DNA of 64,000 bases from Desertifilum tharense IPPAS B-1220 (GTDB taxonomy: Bacteria; Cyanobacteriota; Cyanobacteriia; Cyanobacteriales; Desertifilaceae). This document shows, piece after piece, positions 19,531 through 29,124 of the stretch (position 1 is the stretch's first letter; each line of letters starts with the position of its first letter). The stretch lies in NCBI RefSeq assembly GCF_001746915.1, contig NZ_MJGC01000042.1:1-64000 (forward strand). Direction: 5' to 3'. Made by a program: the position numbers and the translations under genes. The notes beneath the pieces were generated by a model that ran no database searches, had not been told where the DNA came from, and saw only the letters and a list, made by a program, of their open reading frames with translations.

Positions 19531-19722
19531 TTCTCAGAGGCCTCGCCAACTGCTCAGTGCGTCTTTATATCAATTGTTTCAATACCCAGCTTTTTAGATT
19601 TGCACTTTGAGATTCAATCGCAATTCTTTCAGTCGGGAAAACTCAATGCTCCTCACTCATCGAGTTTCCCACGACCATCGGGCGCGTGCATCAATCATTG
19701 CCGCTTCACCATGCCAAAGCGG

Positions 19723-22101
19723 CTACTCTCTGGAGATCCCATCGTGATTGACTTCAGGCAGTGGGTTAGCAGCATCGCGCGATCGCGTCTCCGGGGTATA
19801 GTAGCGATAATAATAATCTGCACCAGTCGATAACCCCTTCACGCCATTCGCAATTAATCCCAGAACTGGGACATAAGAGAGCTTTAGATTATCAAGGGTT
19901 TGGTTCAGTTCCGAACGTCCAGTTTTCCCCATTCCAACCACCAACAGCACGCCGTCCGCACGCACGCCGAGAATACTGCCATCGGCTAATCCTAGGGTAG
20001 GTGGCGTATCGTAAATCGTCAGATCGAAAGCCGTTTGAAACTGCTCAATTAAATTTTGCATTTTACGCGAAGAGAGCAGCTTAATGGGATCGGGAGGAAT
20101 TTGCCCCGCCGTCAAGACAAACAGATGATCGTCAAAGGGCGATCGCAAAATCACCTCATTGGGGTCAATATCCGTAGTAATCGCATTACTTAAACCCCGC
20201 ATATTCGGCAAACCCAAACGAGCATGAATTTGGGGACGGCGTAAATCCGCATCCACCAATAAAACCCGTTGGCCCATCGCCGCCGCCGCCCTTGCTAAAT
20301 AAAGGGCTACCGTCGATTTCCCTTCTGCGGGCAAACAAGAACTAATCACCAGCGAACGAATCGGCGTATCCGAACTCAAAAAGCGAATATTCGTATACAG
20401 CGAGCGAAACGCCTCTAAAAACGGCGAGGAATTGTAATCCATTCCCTGTGCTGAATTGCTGAGTAGATGACCATTCTCGCCATCGCTGCCCTTCCCATTA
20501 CTAGAGCTACCATTCGTTGAAACGCGAGCATTCCAGTTACCCAGAGAAGACCAATTGCGACCAGCAACCGATACCTCTCGGCTTTCATCCTGTCGCTGCA
20601 AGCCTCGCTTAAATGGAATTAGCCCTAATAGCGGTAAACCTGTTAACTCCTTAATTTCATTCGGTGAATGGAACGCATTGTCTAACTGTTCTGCTAACAG
20701 AGCAGCCGCAATGCCTAATAGCATTCCGGCTACAGTTCCTAGGGCTAAGTTGCGCGGCAAGTTTGGCGAAATTGGACTAAACGGCGTGTAAGGATCGGAA
20801 ACGACTTGCCATGAGACTGCTTTTTGAGCTGCTTCAATTTGCAGTGTTTCTCGCGTTGCCAGAAAACGGTTCAAGCTATTGTTCGCCACCTGCAACTCTC
20901 GCTGCAAATCCGTGTATTGTCTGGCTAATGCTGGAATTAAAGCAAACTCTTGCCGTAATTGAGCTTCAACCTGTTCTAAAGCAGCTAAACGCACTTGGAC
21001 AACCTGGATCTCATTGGTGGTGCGAACTAACTCCTTACTCAAATCTACTGAAATTGGAGCAAGATCGCCGCTAACCGTTAGGGTAGACTGCGTTCCTAAA
21101 ACGCGCTGAGATTCTCGATTTAACAGCGGTAGCAAATTTTCTCGCTTTTCTAGCAGAACTTGCATATTAGGGCTATCTGGTAGAAAGCGCACTGACTCTT
21201 GAGCAATTTCAGATTCTACTTGCAATAATTGATTGAGCAATTCCTGATAGCGTGGAGACTCACTGAGAGCTGATGCGGTAAAAGCTTCCCTAGGATTGAC
21301 ACCCAGTTGACGTTGCAGGACAACATATAGCGATTGCTTCTGAGCTAGTTCTGTTTGTGATTCTTTCTGTTGCTGATTCACAAGATTCATCAAACTGGAA
21401 ATTTCAGTCCCTCGCGACTCCGGATCGATCAGGCTGTAACGTCTGCGAAAACTTTCCAGTTCTACTTGTAATGAGTCAACGCGATCGCGCAATAAAGGAA
21501 GTTGTTCTTCTACAAATTGAACGCCCCGTTGAAGGCTTTGCTGACGCAACTCAATTCCGTATAAACTATAGCCTTCAACTAAGGTATCTAGCACCGTCCG
21601 AATTTTTTGAGGATCGGAGTCGCGATAGCTAATCGTCAAAATTTTTGTAGGGCGAGCTTGGTTATCTTGAACTTGGGTAATCGTCAGTTTAGAAATGACT
21701 TCGCCATAACTAATCGTAGGATAGGCGCTCTTAAGACTTTCAATAATGGGTTCTAAGAGCTTCGGGGAACGTAACACTTCAATTTGAGTTGCGTAATCAA
21801 ACCCCGAATCCGGTTGTCGAGAAGTCACTAACTCGCGGGATGAACTGGGTTCTGAGACAGGTTCAACCAGCATCCGAAATTCGGACAAGTAAACGAGATC
21901 GCGAGTTCCTGTCCAGACCCAGATTGCTCCGGTGAAGGCTGCGGTGACGCCCACTAAAACCCAGATCCGCCGCTTGATGATGTTAAAAAGCTGTTTAGGA
22001 TCGAACTCATCTTTCTCCTGAAGCGAACTAGCATAGTAATTCAGGGGAATTGGTTGCTGTCCATTACGAGGCGTGCCTTGAGAAAATTTTCCAGTGGGCA
22101 T
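19723..22101 (-). CDS. PCP-2a polysaccharide co-polymerase / BY-kinase (Wzc-like)
   Basis: Inner-membrane chain-length regulator fused to a bacterial tyrosine kinase, 792 residues. It starts with a Wzz domain: a first membrane span about 25-50 residues before DLVYLSEFRMLVEP, then a long periplasmic coiled-coil region. A second span (LALGTVAGMLLGIAAALLAE) follows. The cytoplasmic kinase has Walker A (SCLPAEGKST), Walker A' (VLLVDADLRRP) and Walker B (LTIYDTPP), and ends in a Tyr cluster with YYYRYY. The kinase phosphorylates this tail and controls polymer length and export. The ATG at 22101 (MPTGKFSQG) is preferred to the upstream start at 22170. It lies 122 bases downstream of the OPX gene, probably in one operon. 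Confidence 0.9.
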   Translation of the reverse strand: MPTGKFSQGTPRNGQQPIPLNYYASSLQEKDEFDPKQLFNIIKRRIWVLVGVTAAFTGAIWVWTGTRDLVYLSEFRMLVEPVSEPSSSRELVTSRQPDSGFDYATQIEVLRSPKLLEPIIESLKSAYPTISYGEVISKLTITQVQDNQARPTKILTISYRDSDPQKIRTVLDTLVEGYSLYGIELRQQSLQRGVQFVEEQLPLLRDRVDSLQVELESFRRRYSLIDPESRGTEISSLMNLVNQQQKESQTELAQKQSLYVVLQRQLGVNPREAFTASALSESPRYQELLNQLLQVESEIAQESVRFLPDSPNMQVLLEKRENLLPLLNRESQRVLGTQSTLTVSGDLAPISVDLSKELVRTTNEIQVVQVRLAALEQVEAQLRQEFALIPALARQYTDLQRELQVANNSLNRFLATRETLQIEAAQKAVSWQVVSDPYTPFSPISPNLPRNLALGTVAGMLLGIAAALLAEQLDNAFHSPNEIKELTGLPLLGLIPFKRGLQRQDESREVSVAGRNWSSLGNWNARVSTNGSSSNGKGSDGENGHLLSNSAQGMDYNSSPFLEAFRSLYTNIRFLSSDTPIRSLVISSCLPAEGKSTVALYLARAAAAMGQRVLLVDADLRRPQIHARLGLPNMRGLSNAITTDIDPNEVILRSPFDDHLFVLTAGQIPPDPIKLLSSRKMQNLIEQFQTAFDLTIYDTPPTLGLADGSILGVRADGVLLVVGMGKTGRSELNQTLDNLKLSYVPVLGLIANGVKGLSTGADYYYRYYTPETRSRDAANPLPEVNHDGISRE

Positions 22102-22223
22102 TAGAACCTGGAGATTGTACAGAATACACTCATTTGATGAATCTATGCTAGCTCCAACGGGGAGCTGCATCTGTTTTCGCGAATTAACCTTAATGTTAGC
22201 GTTGGGTCAATCGCTGAACGGAC

Positions 22224-23693
22224 TTAGAATCCGAAATTCAGGAGCCGGAATAGTTGGAACACCTGACCCGGAAATGATACCAGACCGCCAACGGTGCCGA
22301 CTACTCGTAAAAAGGGATTGAGGGTATCCGCAATCTGAGCCGGGGCAGAACGATTCACCACAATCGTATCGTTATTCCGCAGGGGCGGGTTGGTTTGGTC
22401 GTTGAGCGGTTGATTAAAATCAACGGCGATGGTTTGTCGAGAAACAGTGCCGTTGGGATTGAGACGAATCAGTTCGACTCGATTGCGTCTTGCCTGGGCG
22501 TTGAAACCTCCTGCGGCTAATAACCCTTGAAGCAGGGGGGTATTGGGGGCAACTTCAACCGCACCGGGGCGCATAGCTTCGCCAACGACATTGATTGTGA
22601 TTTTTTCGGGAGAAAAGCTGGTGGAGGCGAGTTCTGTGGCTTCATCGGGGGCGAGATCGGTTGCTGTGGCTACGACAATAGTATCGCCATTCTGAAGCGG
22701 TATGTCTTGGCGAATGTCTCCTTCTTGCAGGAGTTTCCAAAAGTCAATTTCGATCGTTTGCGCCTGACCCGATTTTGTGGGGCGGCGGACTTGGATATTG
22801 CGGATATCGGCAGTTGGGGTAATGCCTCCGGCCACTTGAATGGCTCGCGTTAGGGAGGCGACATTGTTCGCCGTGCTTGTTTCTAGGGTATAGGGGCCTT
22901 GACGACGCACTTCGCCGACAACGGCAACGTTAATGGAGCGGGGGGTGCGATCGGCAAAGCTGGCATTGCTCAGTTGAGCGGCTTCGTCGAGGTTGATTTG
23001 CGTAGAGGTGGGGATAAATAGACTATCGCCATCGCGCAGGGCTAAGTCTTGGGTAATATCGCCAGCCCGAAGCAGTTGCCACAGATCGACGGTTAAAATT
23101 TGATCGGCTTGCGTCGGATTTCCGGAAGCATCGCGGGGGATATCGAGTCGGGGGCGGCGAATTTGGATTTGGCGCAGGTCTGCGGCTTGCGTGATCCCTC
23201 CGGCTTGTTCAATAATGCGGGTGACTGTGGGGAGGCCAACTTCTCCGGTGGTGGCTAGGGTGAAGGTGTAGGTTCCGGGGCGGTTAATTTCGCCGGCGAT
23301 CGCAATTCGGATCGGGCGAATTTGGGTCAAGCTTAAGGTAATCAGGGGACGGCGCAAAAATCGAGCCATGCGAGCGCTAATTTGTTCTTGGGCTTGTTGG
23401 AGCGTTAAGCCTTGAACGGGGATGCTGCCGCCTAGGGGGAGGTTTAAGCTGCCATCCGATAAAATCAGAAACTCGCCGCTATATTCGGGAACGTTAAAAA
23501 TATCGACTCGAACGCGATCGCCAGGTCCTAAGCGATAGGTAGTATCCAGTTGTAGGGGACTGGCGGGTAAAGGGGCGGCTTCTGGTAATGCTGGAAGTTG
23601 CGCCCGCGCCATTGGCTTAAACGCGATCTCTCCAACCAGTACCGTGAAAACCACTCCGCTAGCTATCCCGATGTTCTTGATCCGCTTGTTCAC
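22224..23693 (-). CDS. Polysaccharide export outer-membrane protein (OPX, Wza-like)
   Basis: Outer-membrane polysaccharide export protein of 489 residues. An N-terminal signal peptide (to about ARAQ, residue 32) has no lipobox Cys, so it is not an obvious lipoprotein. YRLGPGDRVRVDIFNVPEYS begins the polysaccharide-export domain. Three SLBB-type domains follow, recognisable by IAIAGEINRPGTYTF, NVAVVGEVRRQGPYTL and INVVGEAMRPGAVEV. A hydrophobic C-terminal tail (VVGTVGGLVSFPGQVFQLF) may be the membrane-spanning helix. It forms the export channel with the Wzc-like protein encoded just downstream. Confidence 0.9.
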   Translation of the reverse strand: MNKRIKNIGIASGVVFTVLVGEIAFKPMARAQLPALPEAAPLPASPLQLDTTYRLGPGDRVRVDIFNVPEYSGEFLILSDGSLNLPLGGSIPVQGLTLQQAQEQISARMARFLRRPLITLSLTQIRPIRIAIAGEINRPGTYTFTLATTGEVGLPTVTRIIEQAGGITQAADLRQIQIRRPRLDIPRDASGNPTQADQILTVDLWQLLRAGDITQDLALRDGDSLFIPTSTQINLDEAAQLSNASFADRTPRSINVAVVGEVRRQGPYTLETSTANNVASLTRAIQVAGGITPTADIRNIQVRRPTKSGQAQTIEIDFWKLLQEGDIRQDIPLQNGDTIVVATATDLAPDEATELASTSFSPEKITINVVGEAMRPGAVEVAPNTPLLQGLLAAGGFNAQARRNRVELIRLNPNGTVSRQTIAVDFNQPLNDQTNPPLRNNDTIVVNRSAPAQIADTLNPFLRVVGTVGGLVSFPGQVFQLFRLLNFGF

Positions 23694-23936
23694 CTTCAGC
23701 CTCTCTGTCTGTGTTGTTGAAGACCCATTTCAATTCCCATCGCATCTTAGCGTTTTCTTTTTGAGCGTGGGAGCGGGTAAAGTGGCATCGACGACTGTAA
23801 CATTTGCGCTTAAGTTCCCACACCCTTTCTCGATCTGTTGGGGTCAAGATCGCGATCGCGCATCTGGTCATATTTTGGCAAATCGGTTCTATTAGGTGAC
23901 AGTGGAGTTAGATCGATCTTGAGAGGAGTTATTTAA

Positions 23937-24470
23937 GTGTCACCAAAATTTTGGAACCCTTGGGCGAAGCGTTCGGAACCCCAACGTCAGTCATCTTCTG
24001 TCACTTCGTCTTCGCTGCTCTCGCCGAGTTGGGTGATTCCGGGTCAATTAGCGGTTGGGCGTTTACCGCGCGTGGGGGAAGGAGAAAGACTCGCCGACCA
24101 AAAAATTCAAGTGATTCTTTCCCTATGTGCTGAGGTAGAAGGTACCCTCCCGGAGGAGATTGTGCAAAACTTTCGCTGCTTGCGCTACTGCTTGCCCGAT
24201 AGTCATTATGCAACGCCGATGCAGGTGGAGGATCTAGCGGCAGTTGTCGATCTGGTGCATCAAACGGTAGAACAACAAACGCCCCTCTATATCCATTGTT
24301 TAGCGGGGATGGAGCGATCGCCAACAGCGTGTATCGCCTACCTCTGTCGCTATCAGAGTCTAGAGTTGTGGGAAGCGATGAATTGGCTCAAACAAGTCCA
24401 TCCTCGAACCTTGCCTACCGAAGCCCAACTGCGAGTCATTCGGGAATATTTAGCGCTCAAACGAGATTAG
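23937..24470 (+). CDS. Dual-specificity-type protein phosphatase
   Basis: Cysteine-dependent phosphatase of 177 residues. The signature HCLAGMERS gives nucleophile Cys121 and phosphate-binding Arg127. Asp88 in the YCLPDSH segment is a good general acid. The N-terminal ~25 residues are Ser-rich and probably disordered. Start is GTG preceded by GAGAGGAG. It is divergent from the OPX/Wzc pair and may reverse Wzc-like tyrosine phosphorylation, a job usually done by a low-molecular-weight phosphatase. That link is inference from position. Its 3' end overlaps the convergent dhaK by 4 bases. Confidence 0.75.
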   Translation: MSPKFWNPWAKRSEPQRQSSSVTSSSLLSPSWVIPGQLAVGRLPRVGEGERLADQKIQVILSLCAEVEGTLPEEIVQNFRCLRYCLPDSHYATPMQVEDLAAVVDLVHQTVEQQTPLYIHCLAGMERSPTACIAYLCRYQSLELWEAMNWLKQVHPRTLPTEAQLRVIREYLALKRD

Positions 24471-25543
24471 ATTCCCCAACGCCAAGCCGGAGTTTTAACC
24501 GGAGCATCCCACAGTTTGAGCATCTCTTCATCTAACTTGAGCAGTGTAATCGAGCAACCCTGCATTTCCAACGAAGTGATATAAGGCCCAATTAACTGAC
24601 GCACAATCTGAATTTGATGCTGTTGGCAAATTTTAGCCAGTTGGCGATAAATAATATACAACTCCGAAAGCGGCGTTCCTCCCATACTATTCACAAACGC
24701 TAAAACTGAATCGCCCGCCCGTAAAGGGGGATTGGTCAGTTCTTGCTCGATCCAGTCGCCCGCATCTAGATTCCACTCCCGGAGCGTCCGAGTATAAGGG
24801 GGATCTTCTAAGATCGATTCTGCTAGCCTTTGGGCAATGTCATCCGCAGATTGCAGGGTGAGGCGTTGGCGTCCCGGTTCGCCGTGAATGCCAATTCCCA
24901 TTTCAATTTCGCGATCGCCTAATTCAAAGGTTGGACTCCCCTTAGCGGGAACGGTACAGGAAGTAAGGGCCATTCCCATACTGCGGCCGTTTAAGTTAAC
25001 CTTGCGGCACAGATCGGCGAGGGCTTGGAGAGAATATCCCTGTTCGGCGGCAGCCCCGCAAATTTTTTCAGCCAGTACCGTTGTGCCTACACCTCGGCGT
25101 CCTTGGGTATAAAGGGAGTCTTTGACGGCAACGTCATCATCAATCAAAATATTAAGGGTGGGAATCCCTTCAGCATTGGCGAGTTCTGCCGCCATCTCAA
25201 AATTCATCACATCGCCGGAATAGTTTTTGACAATATTCAGCACCCCTGCGCCGCCGTGGACGGCTTTAGCCGCCTCTAACATTTGATCCGGGGTTGGGGA
25301 AGTAAACACCTCTCCAGGGCAAGCAGCATCGAGCATTCCGAGTCCCACAAAACCGCCATGTAGGGGTTCGTGTCCGCTACCGCCTCCGGAGATGAGGGCG
25401 ACTTTACCGGAAATGGGGGCATCGGCGCGATAGATAAAGTGGGGTTGATAATGAACGTTAATCAGATCCGCATGGGCGATCGCCATTCCTTCTAAACTTT
25501 CGCGAACAACGGCGTTCGGGTCATTAATCAGTTTTTTCATCAA
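24467..25543 (-). CDS. dhaK: Dihydroxyacetone kinase subunit DhaK
   Basis: Dihydroxyacetone-binding subunit of the PTS-dependent Dha kinase, 358 residues, near the usual family length. Catalytic landmarks are present: GGGSGHEP with His58, [12 protein letters not shown] with Asp111, and GIGIHGEPG with His220, the residue that covalently holds dihydroxyacetone. In the known system DhaK receives phosphate from DhaL-bound ADP, and DhaM rephosphorylates DhaL. Here the gene overlaps the Lin0512 gene by 4 bases and is last in the operon. No dhaL lies in the window. The start may be either of two adjacent ATGs. Confidence 0.9.
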   Translation of the reverse strand: MMKKLINDPNAVVRESLEGMAIAHADLINVHYQPHFIYRADAPISGKVALISGGGSGHEPLHGGFVGLGMLDAACPGEVFTSPTPDQMLEAAKAVHGGAGVLNIVKNYSGDVMNFEMAAELANAEGIPTLNILIDDDVAVKDSLYTQGRRGVGTTVLAEKICGAAAEQGYSLQALADLCRKVNLNGRSMGMALTSCTVPAKGSPTFELGDREIEMGIGIHGEPGRQRLTLQSADDIAQRLAESILEDPPYTRTLREWNLDAGDWIEQELTNPPLRAGDSVLAFVNSMGGTPLSELYIIYRQLAKICQQHQIQIVRQLIGPYITSLEMQGCSITLLKLDEEMLKLWDAPVKTPAWRWGI

Positions 25544-25911
25544 TTTTCTTCCCGTTCGATCGAGACAGTAACGGCCGCCACCGCCACGATCATGTCATCA
25601 TTTTTATCGTTTAACTCTGGAATAGCGCGTCCTTGAACCACCATTCCACCTTTTTCGAGGGTTAAGCTTTTTTGACCAAATGGGAGAACGGCGAGAACTT
25701 CGGCTTCTCGGACTTGTTCGGGATAGGGAACGGCGACTTGAACCTCTACAATCATCTGATTGGGATGGTTTAAGCCAGCGACTTCCCAAACTCCCGGTAG
25801 GGCGTTATGGGCGATCGCATTGCGGACAGCACGTTGGGCGGCTACAGTGGGGTCTTGCCCGTGTTGATCGATGCCCATTCCCATTTCGATAATCAAACGT
25901 TGGCGCGTCAT
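25540..25911 (-). CDS. Lin0512-family protein of unknown function
   Basis: Small soluble protein of 123 residues. The N-terminal [14 protein letters not shown] contains the GxGxDxHG motif that defines the Lin0512 family. The middle has [13 protein letters not shown], and the C-terminus alternates strands ([15 protein letters not shown]), giving an alpha/beta look. No function is established for the family as far as I know. It overlaps both neighbours by 4 bases, between dhaM and dhaK, exactly where dhaL would be expected. It is not a DhaL homologue by length or motifs. A role in dihydroxyacetone phosphorylation or regulation is inference from context. Confidence 0.8.
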   Translation of the reverse strand: MTRQRLIIEMGMGIDQHGQDPTVAAQRAVRNAIAHNALPGVWEVAGLNHPNQMIVEVQVAVPYPEQVREAEVLAVLPFGQKSLTLEKGGMVVQGRAIPELNDKNDDMIVAVAAVTVSIEREEN

Positions 25912-28403
25912 AGCGGAAGAGAAAAGCGACTGGCTACATATTCTCGCACGGCGGCCCCAGAGTCTAAATTTAAGACCGCAGAGGCGATCGCCCCCGCTTC
26001 ATCTCCATCGATCTGAGCAATGAGCCGTTTTAACTGAGGGATGACGGAGACGGGGAGACTAAACTCATCCACCCCCAAACCGATCAGAATGGGGATGGCT
26101 TCCCGATAGGCGGCTAACTCGCCACAAACGCAGACGGGAATGCCAGCACGATGAGCATTAGTAACGGTTTGTTGAATATTTCTGAGGATCGCTGGTGCAA
26201 AGGCATCGGCGAGGTGAGCGACTTGGGCGTTATTGCGATCGCTCGCCATGACATACTGGGTGAGATCGTTGGTACCAATGCTAAAAAAGTTAGCCACTCC
26301 CGCCAATTGATCGGAGAGATTGACCGCCGCAGGCACTTCAATCATAATCCCAATTTCTAGCTGGCGATGAAAGCCTACATTCGCCTGTTGGAGTTCGAGT
26401 TGAGCTTGGCTGAGGATTTCTTGTACGGCTTGCACTTCGGCGATCGCGCTCACCATTGGTAAAATCGCCTTAACAGCGTACTGGTGGCTTACCCGTAAAA
26501 TCGCTTTCAGTTGGGTTTTGAGTAACTCCGGTCGGTCTAACAAAACGCGAATGCCCCGATAGCCTAAAAAAGGATTGGCTTCCGACGGTAATTTGAGATA
26601 GGGGAGTGGTTTATCTCCTCCAATATCTAACAGGCGAATGAATAGCGGTTCGGGGGCAACGGCTGCGGCAATTTCTTGATAGATTGCGACTTGTTCGGCT
26701 TCGGTGGGTAGCGTTGTGCGGTCTAAAAATAAAAATTCGCTGCGTAATAAACCTACGCCTTCTGCTCCCGACCCTTTAACGGCTTGGGCATCAGTTAGGG
26801 TATTAATATTAGCCATGAGTTTAACCCGATGTCCGTCGCGAGTTGCGGTGGGGGTAGAAAGGGCGACTGCGGGTTGAGTGGTTTGGGTTTGACGTTGCTG
26901 TTTTTGTTCGAGTTGTCGGAGTTCGGCGGGTGGGGGTTCTATCCACAGTTCCCCGGTATCGCCATTCATCGCCAGCAACGTACCGGGTTGCAGGCGGAGG
27001 AGTTGAGAGGATAATCCGACAATGGCAGGTAAACCGAGCGATCGCGCTAAGATGCCGCTATGGGAGGTGGCGCTTCCCGATACGGTACAAATTCCCTTCA
27101 CCTTGCTGAGATCGAGTTGGGCGGTTTGGGAGGGGGTGAGATCGTTGGCAACGAGGATGGCGGGTTCGGGGAGTTCGATGCGACTGGCGATGGTGCCAGC
27201 CAGCAGGCGCAGTACCCGTTCTCCCACATCAGCGACATCAATGGCTCGCGCTTGCAGATCGCGATCGCCCAAAGCTTGATAGCGAGTAACGGTGCGATCG
27301 ATCGTATTTTTCCAAGCGGCGGCGGCGGTGAACTGCTGTTCAAAGATCAGGGTTTGGACTTCTGATAGCAGTTCCGGATCGCTGAGGTAGAGCGAATGGG
27401 CGGTAAAAATGGCCGCTTGCTGTTCTCCAGTTTTGCCAAAGGTTTGATGTTGCAGGGTTTGCAGTTCTTTTTTGGCGATTTCGATCGCGAGTTGTAATTC
27501 GTCCCACTCAATATCTGGATAATCGCTATGGTGGTGCTGGACGATGCTGGTGGCGCTTTGGTAGAGGTAGAGTGGCGCGATCGCAATGCCGCTAGAGGCG
27601 GGGATGCCGACTAATTTGTTGTTTTCGATGGCGGGAGTGGCGGCTAAAGCTGGGGGAGGTGCTTCTAAGTCGGTTTCGCCAAAGTGATTTTCCACCAGTT
27701 CTTGCAAGCAGGCTAGAGCAGCAGTGGCATCGCTTCCGGTGGCGGCGATCGCAATTTCGTCGCCTTGGCGCGTCCCTAACATCATCACCTGATTGATACT
27801 TTTGGCATTGATCGCTGAAGTTTGGCGCGTTAGGTTGCGGAGGGTAATCTGCGATTCAAATTGGGCCGCATTCAGCACCAATTGAGCCGCAGGACGGGCG
27901 TGCAATCCCATTGGTAGCCCGATTGTCAGGTGAATTTCGCGGCTCTCTGGGGGCGGCGTAGCGGTCGCTGGATGGAGATTAGCGACCGTTCCTTCAAAGG
28001 ACAGATGGGTTTGTTTGGCATTGAGTCCTTGGTAGGCTTCTTGATACACTTGGTCGAGATTGCCTCCCGTCGCTGCCTTGACTGCGGCGGCGATCGCGCC
28101 TTCTACAAGGGGTGCGCCGCACAGTTTCACCCGGCTGCGCTGCTCTGGCGGTAAAAATTCTAAAGCCATTTCTGCGCTTAAAACAGCACTCCCCAAGTCC
28201 ATTAACACCAGTACCCCATCCTCGCAGTCTAACGCCTCAATCGCTTGCTGGATTTGGAGCGGATCGGTACCTAATGGTCGCTGCGGATCGTCCATTCCGG
28301 CGGCGATCGCGATCGGCACAGTTCCCTGGATCATTTGACTGACTAGCTCTTGAATGCCTTGGGCTAACTTCCGACTGTGAGAAACGATAAGAATTCCAAC
28401 CAT
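25908..28403 (-). CDS. dhaM: DhaM-HPr-Enzyme I fusion (PTS-type phosphoryl relay for Dha kinase)
   Basis: Phosphotransfer protein of 831 residues. Residues 1-130 are an EIIA-Man-like DhaM domain with His9 in VSHSRKL. Residues about 155-245 are an HPr domain with GLHARPA (His168). From about 260 it is Enzyme I, with the phospho-His motif SGSATSHSGILARS (His448), the PEP-binding LLRSEFLFLDRTTLPTEAEQ and IGTNDLTQY segments, and VCVCGELAAYREA with catalytic Cys760. One chain can therefore carry phosphate from PEP through EI and HPr to DhaM. The ATG at 28403 gives the canonical MVGILIVSHS start. A TTG 15 bases upstream is unlikely. First gene of a three-gene operon. Confidence 0.9.
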   Translation of the reverse strand: MVGILIVSHSRKLAQGIQELVSQMIQGTVPIAIAAGMDDPQRPLGTDPLQIQQAIEALDCEDGVLVLMDLGSAVLSAEMALEFLPPEQRSRVKLCGAPLVEGAIAAAVKAATGGNLDQVYQEAYQGLNAKQTHLSFEGTVANLHPATATPPPESREIHLTIGLPMGLHARPAAQLVLNAAQFESQITLRNLTRQTSAINAKSINQVMMLGTRQGDEIAIAATGSDATAALACLQELVENHFGETDLEAPPPALAATPAIENNKLVGIPASSGIAIAPLYLYQSATSIVQHHHSDYPDIEWDELQLAIEIAKKELQTLQHQTFGKTGEQQAAIFTAHSLYLSDPELLSEVQTLIFEQQFTAAAAWKNTIDRTVTRYQALGDRDLQARAIDVADVGERVLRLLAGTIASRIELPEPAILVANDLTPSQTAQLDLSKVKGICTVSGSATSHSGILARSLGLPAIVGLSSQLLRLQPGTLLAMNGDTGELWIEPPPAELRQLEQKQQRQTQTTQPAVALSTPTATRDGHRVKLMANINTLTDAQAVKGSGAEGVGLLRSEFLFLDRTTLPTEAEQVAIYQEIAAAVAPEPLFIRLLDIGGDKPLPYLKLPSEANPFLGYRGIRVLLDRPELLKTQLKAILRVSHQYAVKAILPMVSAIAEVQAVQEILSQAQLELQQANVGFHRQLEIGIMIEVPAAVNLSDQLAGVANFFSIGTNDLTQYVMASDRNNAQVAHLADAFAPAILRNIQQTVTNAHRAGIPVCVCGELAAYREAIPILIGLGVDEFSLPVSVIPQLKRLIAQIDGDEAGAIASAVLNLDSGAAVREYVASRFSLPL

Positions 28404-28612
28404 TGCACAAAGGGCCAATAGAGTGAAGAGAGGGCTGGTTCAGGTGTTCGATCCAACTTTAACCGGATGAGCGCGATCGCGATCGCCACACAACACAGCA
28501 AATCTTAGACGCGTTGTCTTACGCCTCAAAGTAGAGTAGCGATTATCCCTAGGGGGAGAGTATAGTCCTTGAACGAGTTGTTACCGTTCAGGTGTAGCTC
28601 AAAAAATCGATT

Positions 28613-29077
28613 ATGAATATTCAAGACAATATCTCAGACGCTAAAAACCAACTTCCCGATCTACCCACCACTCCCCCTAAACTCAAACGTCAATCTTCTC
28701 CTAACGATCTTAAAGAACGTCTGGATTGGGGCGAACCGGCTTTAACCATTATTGATATTCGCGATCGCGAAGAGTTCCATCAAGGTCGGATCATGGGTGC
28801 CATTCACATGCCGATGGACAACCTCGTGGAAATGGCTAAGTCTAACTTAGAATATAGCCGCGATATTTATATTTACGGCGAATCCAACGAGCAAACCGCC
28901 CAAGCCGCAAATAGACTCCGCGAAGCCGGTTTCCAAAATGTAGCCGAACTCCAAGGTGGCTTACCCGCATGGAAAGCTATTGATGGTTCCGCAGAAGGCG
29001 TGCGAGAAGCACGGGTTGAACCCGGTTCTACCGCCACCAACCTAGCCGCACGCGCTAAGGACGCAGCTAAAAAGTAG
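28613..29077 (+). CDS. Rhodanese-like domain protein without catalytic Cys
   Basis: Protein of 154 residues with one rhodanese fold. TIIDIRDREEFHQGRIMGAI is the conserved first half, and the second half has ANRLREAGFQNVAELQGGLP. At the active-site loop the usual C-x-x-G-x-R/S is replaced by YGESNEQT, so the sulfur-carrying Cys is missing. The C-terminal ~30 residues are Ala-rich and charged. It is probably a binding or regulatory protein rather than a sulfurtransferase. A clear terminator follows 17 bases after the stop. Confidence 0.8.
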   Translation: MNIQDNISDAKNQLPDLPTTPPKLKRQSSPNDLKERLDWGEPALTIIDIRDREEFHQGRIMGAIHMPMDNLVEMAKSNLEYSRDIYIYGESNEQTAQAANRLREAGFQNVAELQGGLPAWKAIDGSAEGVREARVEPGSTATNLAARAKDAAKK

Positions 29078-29093
29078 ACTAGACTCTCGTTGA

Positions 29094-29124
29094 AAAAGGC
29101 ACTCCTGCGGGAGTGCCTTTTTTT
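29094..29124 (+). terminator. Rho-independent terminator after rhodanese-like gene
   Basis: Eight-base-pair stem GGCACTCC/GGAGTGCC with loop TGCG (29098-29117), preceded by AAAAA and followed by seven T residues. It lies just after the rhodanese-like stop. Confidence 0.9.

Noticed and set aside
24467..28403. Hidden or fused DhaL domain in the Dha operon
   Set aside because: All three reading frames are accounted for and no Dak2-type helical segment (about 200 residues) exists in DhaK, the Lin0512 protein or the fusion.
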